This document shows, piece by piece, positions 49,918 to 57,669 of a DNA stretch of 64,000 bases. Numbering within the stretch: the first letter of the stretch is position 1; each line of letters begins with the position of its first letter. This DNA comes from DSVQ01 sp964484765 (GTDB lineage Bacteria > Planctomycetota > Planctomycetia > Planctomycetales > Planctomycetaceae), in assembly GCA_964484765.1 (NCBI GenBank), contig CAZAGI010000008.1, positions 1-64,000 of the forward strand. Direction: 5' to 3'. Below the pieces are notes generated by a model that saw only the letters and a program-made list of their open reading frames with translations, was not told the DNA's origin and did not search any database. Both the position numbers and the translations under genes were made by a program.

Positions 49918-50484
49918 ATGATTCTCGAAGGTCTCGTGACCACGCTTGATGCCGCCGGCGCGGTTAACTTTGCGCCGATGGGGCCGATTGTCGAGCCTGA
50001 CTTTTCACGCTTTGAGTTGCGGCCGTATCAGACGTCGCAGACGTACCGCAACCTGAAGCACCGTCCACAGGGAGTGTTGCATGTCGTGGATGATGTGCTG
50101 CTGATCGCGCAGGCGGCCCTCAATCGACTGCCATCGCCCCTGCCGGAAACATTCCCAGCGGAGCGTGTGTCCGGCCGGGTTCTCGCCGATTGTTGCCGGT
50201 GGTTTGAATTCGAAGTCCGCACCTTGGACGACAGCGCCGAACGGACATCGATCATCGCCGACGTCGTGCATTCGGGACGGCGACACGATTTCTTCGGCTT
50301 CAACCGCGCAAAACATGCGGTGCTGGAAGCCACCATTCTCGCGACGCGGTTACACCTGCTGCCACGTGAGAATGTGCTCGCCGAGCTGAAACGCTTGCAG
50401 GTCCCGGTGGAGAAAACCGCGGGTCCTCAAGAGTTTGCCGCCTGGAAGCTCGTGTGTGACTACATCGGGACTGCCGAGTCGTAG
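49918..50484 (+). CDS. DUF447 family protein (flavin reductase-like fold)
   Basis: 188 residues. MILEGLVTTLDAAGAVNFAPMGPIV and FRLRPYQTSQTYRNL-type segments (FELRPYQTSQTYRNLKHRP) with FEFEVRTLDDSAERTSIIADVVHSGR and FFGFNRAKHAVLEATILATRLHLL match DUF447. The family is known from tetrahydromethanopterin C1 metabolism clusters in archaea, methylotrophs and planctomycetes and folds like an FMN-binding split barrel. Its place between bamA and lpxD is unexpected; repeats border it on both sides. Biochemical role not established. Confidence 0.82.
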   Translation: MILEGLVTTLDAAGAVNFAPMGPIVEPDFSRFELRPYQTSQTYRNLKHRPQGVLHVVDDVLLIAQAALNRLPSPLPETFPAERVSGRVLADCCRWFEFEVRTLDDSAERTSIIADVVHSGRRHDFFGFNRAKHAVLEATILATRLHLLPRENVLAELKRLQVPVEKTAGPQEFAAWKLVCDYIGTAES

Positions 50485-50485
50485 G

Positions 50486-50550
50486 GTTTGTCGAGTCCGC
50501 GAGGCGAACCGATGCCGCTCTCTGTGGTTCGCCTCGCGGACTCGGCAAAC
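50486..50550. repeat. Palindromic intergenic element (GTCCGCGAGGCGAACC family)
   Basis: Arms 50486-50510 and 50526-50550 pair over 25 positions with one mismatch (core GAGTCCGCGAGGCGAACC), spacer 15. It begins two bases after the DUF447 stop. Confidence 0.92.
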
Positions 50551-50692
50551 TTGACATCACTCCTCTGCAAAACCATCTTGCCTCCTCTCGGACTTTTCGG
50601 CTACAACTCCGCCGACTGTGGGGGGCCCGTCGCGGGTTGGCGCTCGGGGTCCGCAGCAACCATGACGATGCGGACAAAGGAAAGGACTCCGA

Positions 50693-51775
50693 ATGGCACG
50701 TACCATCGCCCATTGGGCAGAATTCGTGGGCGGCACCGTCGCTGCGAAAGATCATGCAGACGCCGATACCGTCACGATCAAAGGGGCCGCGACGCCCGAG
50801 ATGGCCGGCGCGAATGATGTCGCGTTTCTCCAGGACCCGCGCAGCACTCACCGTCTGTTGCGTTGTCGCGCCGGTCTGTTGCTCGTGCGCCCGGCGGATG
50901 CGGAACTCGAAGAAGCCCGCGTATTTCGACAGATTCTTGTTAATGATCCCCAAACGGCGTTCGTGAAGATTCTCGCCGAGGTGCGCCCCGTGCGTGTCCC
51001 TCCGCGTGAAATCGCCGCTTCGGCGGTGATTCATCCTACGGCGAAAATTGGGGAAGACTGCTACATCGGCCCGGGGGTGAGCATTGCCGAAGACGTCGTC
51101 ATCGGCCGCGGTTGTGACATTTATCCCGGCGTGGTGATTGGTGCCGGCTGTCAGCTTGGTGATCAGGTCACGCTGTATCCGAATGTCGTGCTCTATGCCG
51201 ACTGCCTGATTGATGACCGCGTGATGATTCACGCCAACGCGATCATCGGCGCTGATGGTTTCGGCTACCGCTTCACCGAAGGCCGTTTCGAAAAAATTCC
51301 GCAACTGGGATGGGTCCACCTGCATCGCGACGTGGAGATTGGTGCCGGGGCAGCAGTCGACCGCGGGGCGATTGGTCCCACGGTCGTCGGTGCCGGGACG
51401 AAGATCGACAACATGGTGCAGATTGCCCACAACTGCCAGTTGGGTCGACACAACGCGATCGCCGCTCAAGTAGGCATGGCGGGGTCAAGCAGCACCGGCG
51501 ATTATGTTCGCATGGCGGGACAGGTCGGCGTTGCCGATCACGTCCACATGAACACGGGTTGTACGCTCGGCGCGAAAGCGGGCGTCCACAAAGATATCCC
51601 CGCGGGAGAAACATGGATCGGTATCCCGGCGCTCCCCGAAGCCGAACAAAAGCGATTGCTGTTCGCGACGCGCCGTGTCCCGGCCATTCGCGATGACCTC
51701 AAGGCCTTGGATGCTCAAGTCCAGGAGTTGAAAGCGGCCCTGGCGGCGCTGCAACCCGCCGCACGCGCGGCGTGA
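50693..51775 (+). CDS. lpxD: UDP-3-O-acylglucosamine N-acyltransferase
   Basis: 360 residues. Start ATG after GGAAAGGA, good ribosome binding site. N-terminal uridine-binding domain (ANDVAFLQDPR), then hexapeptide repeats (IHPTAKIGEDCYIGPGVSIAEDVVIG) and the LpxD markers GADGFGYRF and NMVQIAHNCQLGRHNAIAAQVGMAG with catalytic His about H246. A C-terminal helix (DDLKALDAQVQELKAALAALQ) is the trimer coiled coil. Adds the second acyl group in lipid A synthesis. In many diderms it follows bamA; here DUF447 and two repeats separate them. Confidence 0.95.
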   Translation: MARTIAHWAEFVGGTVAAKDHADADTVTIKGAATPEMAGANDVAFLQDPRSTHRLLRCRAGLLLVRPADAELEEARVFRQILVNDPQTAFVKILAEVRPVRVPPREIAASAVIHPTAKIGEDCYIGPGVSIAEDVVIGRGCDIYPGVVIGAGCQLGDQVTLYPNVVLYADCLIDDRVMIHANAIIGADGFGYRFTEGRFEKIPQLGWVHLHRDVEIGAGAAVDRGAIGPTVVGAGTKIDNMVQIAHNCQLGRHNAIAAQVGMAGSSSTGDYVRMAGQVGVADHVHMNTGCTLGAKAGVHKDIPAGETWIGIPALPEAEQKRLLFATRRVPAIRDDLKALDAQVQELKAALAALQPAARAA

Positions 51776-51786
51776 CAGGATGGACG

Positions 51787-51850
51787 AGCCCGAAGCGCAA
51801 GCGACGGGTGGATTGATGACTCAACGAACCCGTCGCTCGCGCTCCGGGCT
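51787..51850. repeat. Palindromic intergenic element (AGCCCGAAGCGCAAGC copy)
   Basis: Arms 51787-51809 and 51828-51850 pair over 23 positions with two mismatches, spacer 18. Same family as 41787, 44089 and the copy inside valS; sits between lpxD and lpxI, twelve bases after the lpxD stop. Confidence 0.92.
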
Positions 51851-51862
51851 GGTACGAATCTA

Positions 51863-52747
51863 ATGACGACACCACACCTGCTGCCGTTTCCGCCCCGTGT
51901 GGGCTTGCTTGCCGGAGCGGGGCGGTTTCCGATCGTCTTCGCTGAAGCGGCGCGTCGACAGGGACTGCATGTGGTGGGCGTGGGCGTGATCGGCATGGCC
52001 CCCGATGAACTTGGCGACCTTTGCGATCAGTATTTCACGACGCCGCTGGCCCGTTTGGGTCGCGTGATCCGATTGTTCAAACGCCATCACGTGCAGCAGG
52101 CGGTGATGGCCGGGAAGATCGAGAAAACGGTCCTCTTCCAGCCGTGGCGTATTCTGCGGCTATTGCCCGACTGGCGGACCATTCACATGTGGTACCGTTA
52201 TGCCCGGCAAGACCGGAAAGACGACACACTGCTGCTCGCAGTGATTCGAGAATTCGCCCGCGACGACATTCACTTTGGATCCGCCCTCGACATTTGTCCG
52301 GAGTTACTCGTGAAGCACGGATTCCTGACGAAACGCCGTCCCACCGAAGCCCAATGGGCTGACATCCGCTTCGGGTGGGAACTTGCCAAAGAGATGGGTC
52401 GCCTCGACGTCGGCCAATCGGTCGCGATTCACGACTGCGCCGTGCTCGCGGTCGAAGCGATCGAAGGGACCGACCGCGCGATTCATCGCGCCGGGGAGTT
52501 GTGTCGGCGCGGCGGATTCACCGTCGTGAAAGTTGCCAAGCCGCAACAGGACATGCGGTTTGACGTCCCGACGATCGGCGTACAGACCATCAAAACGCTG
52601 CACGAAGCCGGTGGTCGAATTCTCGCGATCGAAGCGAATAAAACGATTCTGCTCGATCAGCAGGAAGTGGTCGATCTCGCTGACCGGCTTGGCATTGCGA
52701 TCGTCGCCGTGAACGCGGAAGAATTGACGGAACGCCTTGCCGCGTGA
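51863..52747 (+). CDS. lpxI: UDP-2,3-diacylglucosamine diphosphatase, LpxI type
   Basis: 294 residues. RVGLLAGAGRFPIVFAEAARRQG at the N-terminus, then VMAGKIEKTVLF, KDDTLLLAVIREF, DIRFGWELAKEMGRLDVGQSV, EGTDRAIHRAGEL and FDVPTIGVQTIKTL; these are the conserved LpxI blocks, including the catalytic Asp in FDVPTIG. LpxI replaces LpxH in alphaproteobacteria, planctomycetes and others and removes UMP from UDP-diacylglucosamine. Next to lpxD, consistent with lipid A synthesis. Confidence 0.93.
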   Translation: MTTPHLLPFPPRVGLLAGAGRFPIVFAEAARRQGLHVVGVGVIGMAPDELGDLCDQYFTTPLARLGRVIRLFKRHHVQQAVMAGKIEKTVLFQPWRILRLLPDWRTIHMWYRYARQDRKDDTLLLAVIREFARDDIHFGSALDICPELLVKHGFLTKRRPTEAQWADIRFGWELAKEMGRLDVGQSVAIHDCAVLAVEAIEGTDRAIHRAGELCRRGGFTVVKVAKPQQDMRFDVPTIGVQTIKTLHEAGGRILAIEANKTILLDQQEVVDLADRLGIAIVAVNAEELTERLAA

Positions 52748-52814
52748 GTCGCCTTCGCCCCGGCGGTTCCAGCGATCAACGATCGGGTCGTAAGACAGTT
52801 TCCTGCCAAGAAAT

Positions 52815-52883
52815 CGGGGCAGGGGCCCCGAGCTATGACTACCTCCTAGAATCGATCATTTGTAGGACGGGGCCCCTGCCCCG
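52815..52883. repeat. Palindromic intergenic element (GGGGCAGGGGCCCCG family)
   Basis: CGGGGCAGGGGCCCCG (52815-52830) and its inverted form (52868-52883) are a perfect 16-base pair, spacer 37. It lies in the 281-base gap after lpxI. The rest of that gap (up to 53028) shows only a ribosome binding region for the next gene. Confidence 0.88.
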
Positions 52884-53028
52884 TCACCTCATACTGTACC
52901 GCGAACAAAGATCGCTGCGAGCAACTCACCGCTTGAGTCAGGGTGGTGGTTTGGCATCTAATGGAGTGTCCGCCGGGATGTCGCCGTCGGCAGCGGGACC
53001 ATTTCCAGCGCTCTCGAAAGAGTCGATC

Positions 53029-53736
53029 ATGTCGCGTCGTGAAGTCGTCGCCTGTTTCGGTCCGGTCTGCATTCTGTGCGTCATGCTGGTCAACTTTGTC
53101 GTGGCTCAAACCGGAGCCAGCAAGACCAAGGCCAAGCCCAAAGTGACTGGCGGAACAGGCGTCCGGGCACTCGATGTCCGTGTGCAAGACCTTCAGGAAA
53201 ATCTCCTGCGCGATGCTTCGGAAATCGCCAAGGGTTACGAAGACGCCGGGGAGTACGACCGCGCCAAGTTTCTATTGGAAGTGCTGCACAAGCTCGATCC
53301 GAAGTTGCCGGGGCTGAAGGACAAAATCGACAAACTGACCGAGAAATCGCTGGACTCTTCTGAATTCGAAATCGAGATGGATGTCAGCAAGGGCTGGACG
53401 TCCGCGGTGGCGATGTTGCAGAAGGACCGCCTGGTGCGTGTGGAAGCCACCGGTGATTACAAATTCATCGCCACACTCCCGGTGACGGCCGAAGGCTTCC
53501 CCACCAGCGATAACGGCATCGATCTTTACCCGGGAGCTCCGCTGGGAGCGCTGATTGGCGTGATTGTGAATTCAGAGACCAACAAACCCGGCAAGCCCTT
53601 CGAAGTGCGGGCGAAGAAAGACTGGAATGCCCCGCAGTCTGGTTATTTGCAATTGAAAGTGAATGTGCCGAATGGCCACAAGTGCACGGGACGATTGAAG
53701 GTCAAAATCAGCGGTGCGGGCAAAGTTCCGGGCTGA
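53029..53736 (+). CDS. Secreted protein with a LecA (PA-IL)-like C-terminal domain
   Basis: 235 residues from ATG 53029; a longer frame back to 52744 is open but includes the repeat. Signal peptide MSRREVVACFGPVCILCVML...VVA. Residues 50-110 are helical with a TPR-like half repeat (YEDAGEYDRAKFLLEVLHKLDPKLPG). From about 115 the pattern RLVRVEATGDY...GIDLYPGAPLGALIGVI..PGKPFEV...APQSGYLQLKVN...GRLKVKISG matches the PA-IL/LecA jelly-roll lectin domain. The Ca-binding Asp/Asn set of LecA is only partly kept (NVPNGHKCTG). Possible exported sugar-binding protein; inference. Confidence 0.68.
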   Translation: MSRREVVACFGPVCILCVMLVNFVVAQTGASKTKAKPKVTGGTGVRALDVRVQDLQENLLRDASEIAKGYEDAGEYDRAKFLLEVLHKLDPKLPGLKDKIDKLTEKSLDSSEFEIEMDVSKGWTSAVAMLQKDRLVRVEATGDYKFIATLPVTAEGFPTSDNGIDLYPGAPLGALIGVIVNSETNKPGKPFEVRAKKDWNAPQSGYLQLKVNVPNGHKCTGRLKVKISGAGKVPG

Positions 53737-53775
53737 TGCGTTCCGCCTGACTGTGTGCCGGGGAGTTCTCGTTAC

Positions 53776-54708
53776 GTGTCTATCACGGTTGATGTCGATA
53801 TGGAGACTTCGCAGCGCAGCAGTCGATTGGCGATTGCCGGTCTCAGTCACCGTGGGCGTTATTTCGAGGAGCGCTGGCGTCTCCTCCGTGACGATGCCCC
53901 CGGATTACTTGCCGATGGAGCCCTGCCTGCCCATCGAGAAACTGTCGTCCTGCTGACAGGTCCACTGTCGGAGCGCTGCGCTTGGGCGACCCGGCTGCTT
54001 ACGGCGGGATACCCCGTCGTTGTTGAACCGCCATTGGCGCCGACCTTGGCGGAAGCCCAAGGATTGCTGTCACTCGCCAAGTCGCGATCGGTCGCCTTGC
54101 GCGTGATCGCGCTGCGGCGGATAGAACTCGATTTCCTCGCCGCCTGTGCCGCACTGGTAACAGGTCGAATGGGGACACCCATCGCCTTGCGTTGGCAGGC
54201 TGCCGAATATGCGGTGTGGGCGGGCGACGGTGCCGCGGAATATCGACACGGGGAAACGCTGTCTCTCTCCGGTCCGCCGCTATTCGATCAACTCGCCGGT
54301 TTGACGACGGTGATTCCGGAAACGATCATCGGTCATGCCTACCCTGCGGAAGACGGTTTCGCGGCGGAGATCGTGTTTGCCGATGGCAGCGAAGCGCGCC
54401 TGGAACTCCGTCGCACAGCCCGCGCGGCTTTGCGCACCGGCTGGATGATCGAAGGAGCCACCGGCGCGTATCACCAGCGGAAACTCATCACGACAACGGC
54501 CGATGGTGAGCTTGTGGACGAAACCGTACCCTTCGAAGTGCCCGGACGAGACCCGCTGCAGGAACTCGCCGCGACATCGGTGCTGGAGCCGATGTCCCTC
54601 GCCGAACAGCAACGCTGCCTCATTGCAGCGGGCTTGTTCGAAGCAGTCCAGCGCTCCGTCGCCTCCGGCAAGCCCGTGTTCTGGCGCGATCTCGCTAGTT
54701 CTGAGTGA
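53776..54708 (+). CDS. Degenerate Gfo/Idh/MocA-like oxidoreductase homologue
   Basis: 310 residues from GTG 53776, with GGGAG upstream; GTG 53755 or ATG 53800 are alternatives. The arrangement is that of Gfo/Idh/MocA: SRLAIAGLSHRGRYFEER, TVVLLTGPLSERCAWATRLLTAGYPVVVEPPLAPTLAEAQGLLSLA, then the C-terminal alpha/beta domain. The dinucleotide loop (usually GxGxxG) reads AGLSHRG, and the Lys of EKP is replaced by VEPP, so activity is uncertain. Lies shortly after the LecA-like gene and convergent with the next minus-strand membrane gene. Confidence 0.65.
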   Translation: MSITVDVDMETSQRSSRLAIAGLSHRGRYFEERWRLLRDDAPGLLADGALPAHRETVVLLTGPLSERCAWATRLLTAGYPVVVEPPLAPTLAEAQGLLSLAKSRSVALRVIALRRIELDFLAACAALVTGRMGTPIALRWQAAEYAVWAGDGAAEYRHGETLSLSGPPLFDQLAGLTTVIPETIIGHAYPAEDGFAAEIVFADGSEARLELRRTARAALRTGWMIEGATGAYHQRKLITTTADGELVDETVPFEVPGRDPLQELAATSVLEPMSLAEQQRCLIAAGLFEAVQRSVASGKPVFWRDLASSE

Positions 54709-54729
54709 AATCCGTCAGTACAGATGAAT

Positions 54730-55806
54730 TCACTCGGCAGCCGCAGTCTCCGCGGGAGGAGCCGCGACCTGCGGCGGCGTCATCGCCGGGATGCCAACGA
54801 CGGGGAAATCTTCGCGGGCCAAGGCCGGTTCATCATAGCCGCTGAGGGCATCGAGCGGCGTTCCATCGGTGACTTGCCGCAGGAAGACATACCCGATGGT
54901 GGCCAGCGACCAGAACAAACTCGCCTGCAACGCGCGGGCGAACAGTCGGACCCACCAGAACGATGCCGGTGCCAGGGAATCCCGAAGGGAATTGTCGCTC
55001 GCCGTCCATCCCGCAGCCCAGGGGATGGCGAATTCGGCCGCCGCGACGCCTCGTTCAATCGCCTCGCCGCAAAGCCACAACATGCCACCGGCGATGGCGA
55101 TCAGCGCCGCTGTGATCCACGGATGCGATGTCACAAAACTAAACGAACGGCTGAAGGCATCAAATCCGTCGCTGTCGTCCACCGCAATCGCGGCAATCAT
55201 CAGCGGCCATAACACGGGCAATATCAATAGAATCAATCCGGCAGCCGTACCAAGCACGGCAAACACCGGCGCGAGCAAGCGCAACCACAGGCCACCGACG
55301 CCAGGGATAAACGCCGGCAGCGCCAAGATGGCGATCATGACCGCCAGAATCGCGGCACCAACTAACGGCGTGACGAGCGCTCCTCCCGGAGAGGTCCCGC
55401 TGCGGATGGCATGTTGCAGTGACAACCGAAACGATGCGCTTTCATCGCGACAGAATTCCACCGCGGCACAGCGGCAAATCGCCACGCCAAAAAAAGACCA
55501 CACCACACCCGCCGCGGCAATCAGCAACCACGCCGGCCAACTGGTGTTGTTGAGATTCGAATACGGCTCCAGCACAGCCTCAATCGGAGGGACCCGTAAC
55601 CGCAAGGCCACATCGAGCATGCGTCCTTCCATGGCCGGCGGCAGAACTCTCGCCAGTGCCCACTGCGACCAGTCGACCAACAGGACCCCGATCAAGGCGA
55701 TCACCAGCGCCGGTATCGACAGGGCGCACCCCACCGCCCGGCCGCAACGCAGCCAGGGAAATGCGCGAACAAAGTCAATCCGCCGAATCGTCACCGCGTC
55801 GGACAT
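54730..55806 (-). CDS. Hypothetical polytopic membrane protein
   Basis: 358 residues with about six to seven membrane spans (ALSIPALVIALIGVLLVDW, WPAWLLIAAAGVVWSFFGVAIC, ILAVMIAILALPAFIPGVGGLW, FAVLGTAAGLILLILPVLWPLMI, ITAALIAIAGGMLWLC). Ends in a Pro/Ala-rich tail (TPPQVAAPPAETAAAE) as does the AI-2E-type permease. No motif recognised; planctomycete genomes often carry such proteins. 22 bases from the convergent Gfo/Idh-like gene. Confidence 0.7.
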   Translation of the reverse strand: MSDAVTIRRIDFVRAFPWLRCGRAVGCALSIPALVIALIGVLLVDWSQWALARVLPPAMEGRMLDVALRLRVPPIEAVLEPYSNLNNTSWPAWLLIAAAGVVWSFFGVAICRCAAVEFCRDESASFRLSLQHAIRSGTSPGGALVTPLVGAAILAVMIAILALPAFIPGVGGLWLRLLAPVFAVLGTAAGLILLILPVLWPLMIAAIAVDDSDGFDAFSRSFSFVTSHPWITAALIAIAGGMLWLCGEAIERGVAAAEFAIPWAAGWTASDNSLRDSLAPASFWWVRLFARALQASLFWSLATIGYVFLRQVTDGTPLDALSGYDEPALAREDFPVVGIPAMTPPQVAAPPAETAAAE

Positions 55807-56050
55807 GAAAGTACACTTTTGCTGAAGAATGGCGTCTTCCGTCGTGGACGAGGCCGATTATAGCCGCACATCGCGCCCACGTATGTCTCCACGGCAGTGG
55901 ATGAACGGATGCGTCCAGCAACTCGTTCGGCAGAAATTGCCGGTGAACGGCGAATCCACCTCACGAGCGTCGGCAGTTTCAAGCGCGAAGTCATCCCGTC
56001 CGATACAACCCAAAAGACCCGTGTCGTGCACACGCGGTCCGGAGGTTGGC

Positions 56051-57400
56051 ATGACGCCACGCCAGTTTGACTCCCTGCTGTTGTTCACCGGAGTCCTGGT
56101 GCTCGTTGCCGGCTGTGCTTCGTCCCGGCACATCGCCACCAAACCGGAAGTGCCGGTCGAACCGGCTTCGGTCGAAATCGCACAGTCTGAACCGGCACCT
56201 CAACACGGTGCCCAACCCGATCCTCTCGCCGAGGGCTTTGCTTTCGAAGCTGCGCAGCGCTGGCCGCAGGCAATCGCCGTTTACGCCGCCATTCTGAAAA
56301 CGCAGCCCGCGAACGCAACAGCGTTGCACCGCCTGGGGGTGATTGCCACGCTGCGCGACGACCACGAAGCCGCAGCGGGCTATTACCGTCGGGCGCTGGA
56401 ACTGGACCCGCAGAATGCCGCGTTGCTCGCCGATGCCGGGTACTTTCTGATGTTGCAGCAGGAATACGATGCAGCCGCGCGGATGTTGCAGTTGGCGAAC
56501 CAGCTCGAACCAGACAACGAGCGCGTCATCAATAACCTCGCGTTGCTGCAGGGACACCGCGGAGAAATTGATGCGGCTTTGGTTTTGTTTCGCCGTGTCA
56601 ACCCGCCCGCAGTCGCCCTGCAGAACGTGGCGTCCTTGCACGAACAACGCGGGGAGTGGCAACTGGCGCTCGCGTGCTATCTGGAAGCCCGCTCGGTTGA
56701 CCCGGGGATCGTTGTTCCGGATGAAGTCGTCGCGAAAGTAGCAGCCTTACGACACGGAATTCCTGACGCAGCAACAGATGCCGAGCTCGCGGAAGCTCCG
56801 GGCTCGCCGGAAGAAACCGAGGCTTTCGTTGCGGCCGAAACGGATACTGATCTCCCCGATTCGCATCCGGTTGCCACAACGGAGGCTGATGATCCCGCCA
56901 ATGCGTACTTTCCGAGTGATGCGACCGAAGCCAGCGCTGTGACGGCCGACGTGGACGAACTAGCCGATCCACAATGGAACCATGAGACAACCATTGTCAC
57001 CGCGAATGTCACAAACGAACCAGAAGCATCGGCAGATCAGCCGATCGTGCCGTCCGGTGGATCGCCACGCCCACGGGATGTGGCCTTGGACGGGTGCTGT
57101 CCCGTAGCGCTGCGTGATGCCGCGCAGGTGATCGATGGGCGGACCGAATTCTGCGTGACACACCAGGGTGTGGTTTACTCGCTCTCCTCCGTAGAAGCTG
57201 TGCAGCGCTTTCAAAAACATCCGGAACGTTACGTTCCGTCGGCCGGGGGGCTGGACGTCGTCGCGGTCCGTTCCGGGCGGATGGACCGGGGCAGCCTGCA
57301 TTACTCGACGTGGTTTCGCAATCGCCTGTTTCTCTTCACGAACCGGGACCACGTCGAAGAGTTTCGCAGCGACCCGTTGCGGTATGTGGACCTGGATTAA
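56051..57400 (+). CDS. TPR-repeat lipoprotein with C-terminal YHS-like domains
   Basis: 449 residues. ATG 56051 has GGAGG five bases upstream; the longer frame from 55829 lacks one. A signal with lipobox LVAGC (LLLFTGVLVLVAGCASS) gives a lipoprotein. Residues 60-220 are TPR units (ALHRLGVIATLRDDHEAAAGYYRRALELDPQN, LLADAGYFLMLQQEYDAAARMLQLANQLEPDN). An acidic low-complexity linker (about 240-340) follows. The C-terminal 110 residues resemble YHS domains twice: GCCPVALRDAAQVIDGRTEFCVTHQG.. and RGSLHYSTWFRNRLFLF...EEFRSDPLRYV. YHS domains bind metals. Probably an envelope assembly or sensing protein. Confidence 0.72.
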   Translation: MTPRQFDSLLLFTGVLVLVAGCASSRHIATKPEVPVEPASVEIAQSEPAPQHGAQPDPLAEGFAFEAAQRWPQAIAVYAAILKTQPANATALHRLGVIATLRDDHEAAAGYYRRALELDPQNAALLADAGYFLMLQQEYDAAARMLQLANQLEPDNERVINNLALLQGHRGEIDAALVLFRRVNPPAVALQNVASLHEQRGEWQLALACYLEARSVDPGIVVPDEVVAKVAALRHGIPDAATDAELAEAPGSPEETEAFVAAETDTDLPDSHPVATTEADDPANAYFPSDATEASAVTADVDELADPQWNHETTIVTANVTNEPEASADQPIVPSGGSPRPRDVALDGCCPVALRDAAQVIDGRTEFCVTHQGVVYSLSSVEAVQRFQKHPERYVPSAGGLDVVAVRSGRMDRGSLHYSTWFRNRLFLFTNRDHVEEFRSDPLRYVDLD

Positions 57401-57669
57401 TTCGCCGCAGTCGCTTCCCGGTCTTCAGGTGGCGTGCGTGTTTTGCGGACAGTGCCCGTTCGGGAATCAGCAATTGCGACCGGGGCGGTCCCTACGGCCA
57501 TTGAACGCAGACGAAGAGACCTGGATAGTGCCGGTTCCCGCGTCAACGCGATTGTCAGAACCGAAAATCGCTCCCGACGAAAGACGATGATCCGTGCGCA
57601 CGGGGCACGGTTACGAATTGCGCGCTCATTTTGAAGTACGGCATAGAATTCGCGCGGCCGTACCGCCAC

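Noticed and set aside
52744..53028. N-terminal extension of the LecA-like protein back to 52744
   Set aside because: It would run through the palindrome at 52815-52883 and hide the signal peptide that begins at 53029.
57401..57669. Small frames on both strands in the gap after the TPR-YHS gene (90 codons minus, 66 codons plus)
   Set aside because: Arg/Ala-rich random-looking translations without start signals; they overlap each other. Nothing else was seen in this 269-base gap.
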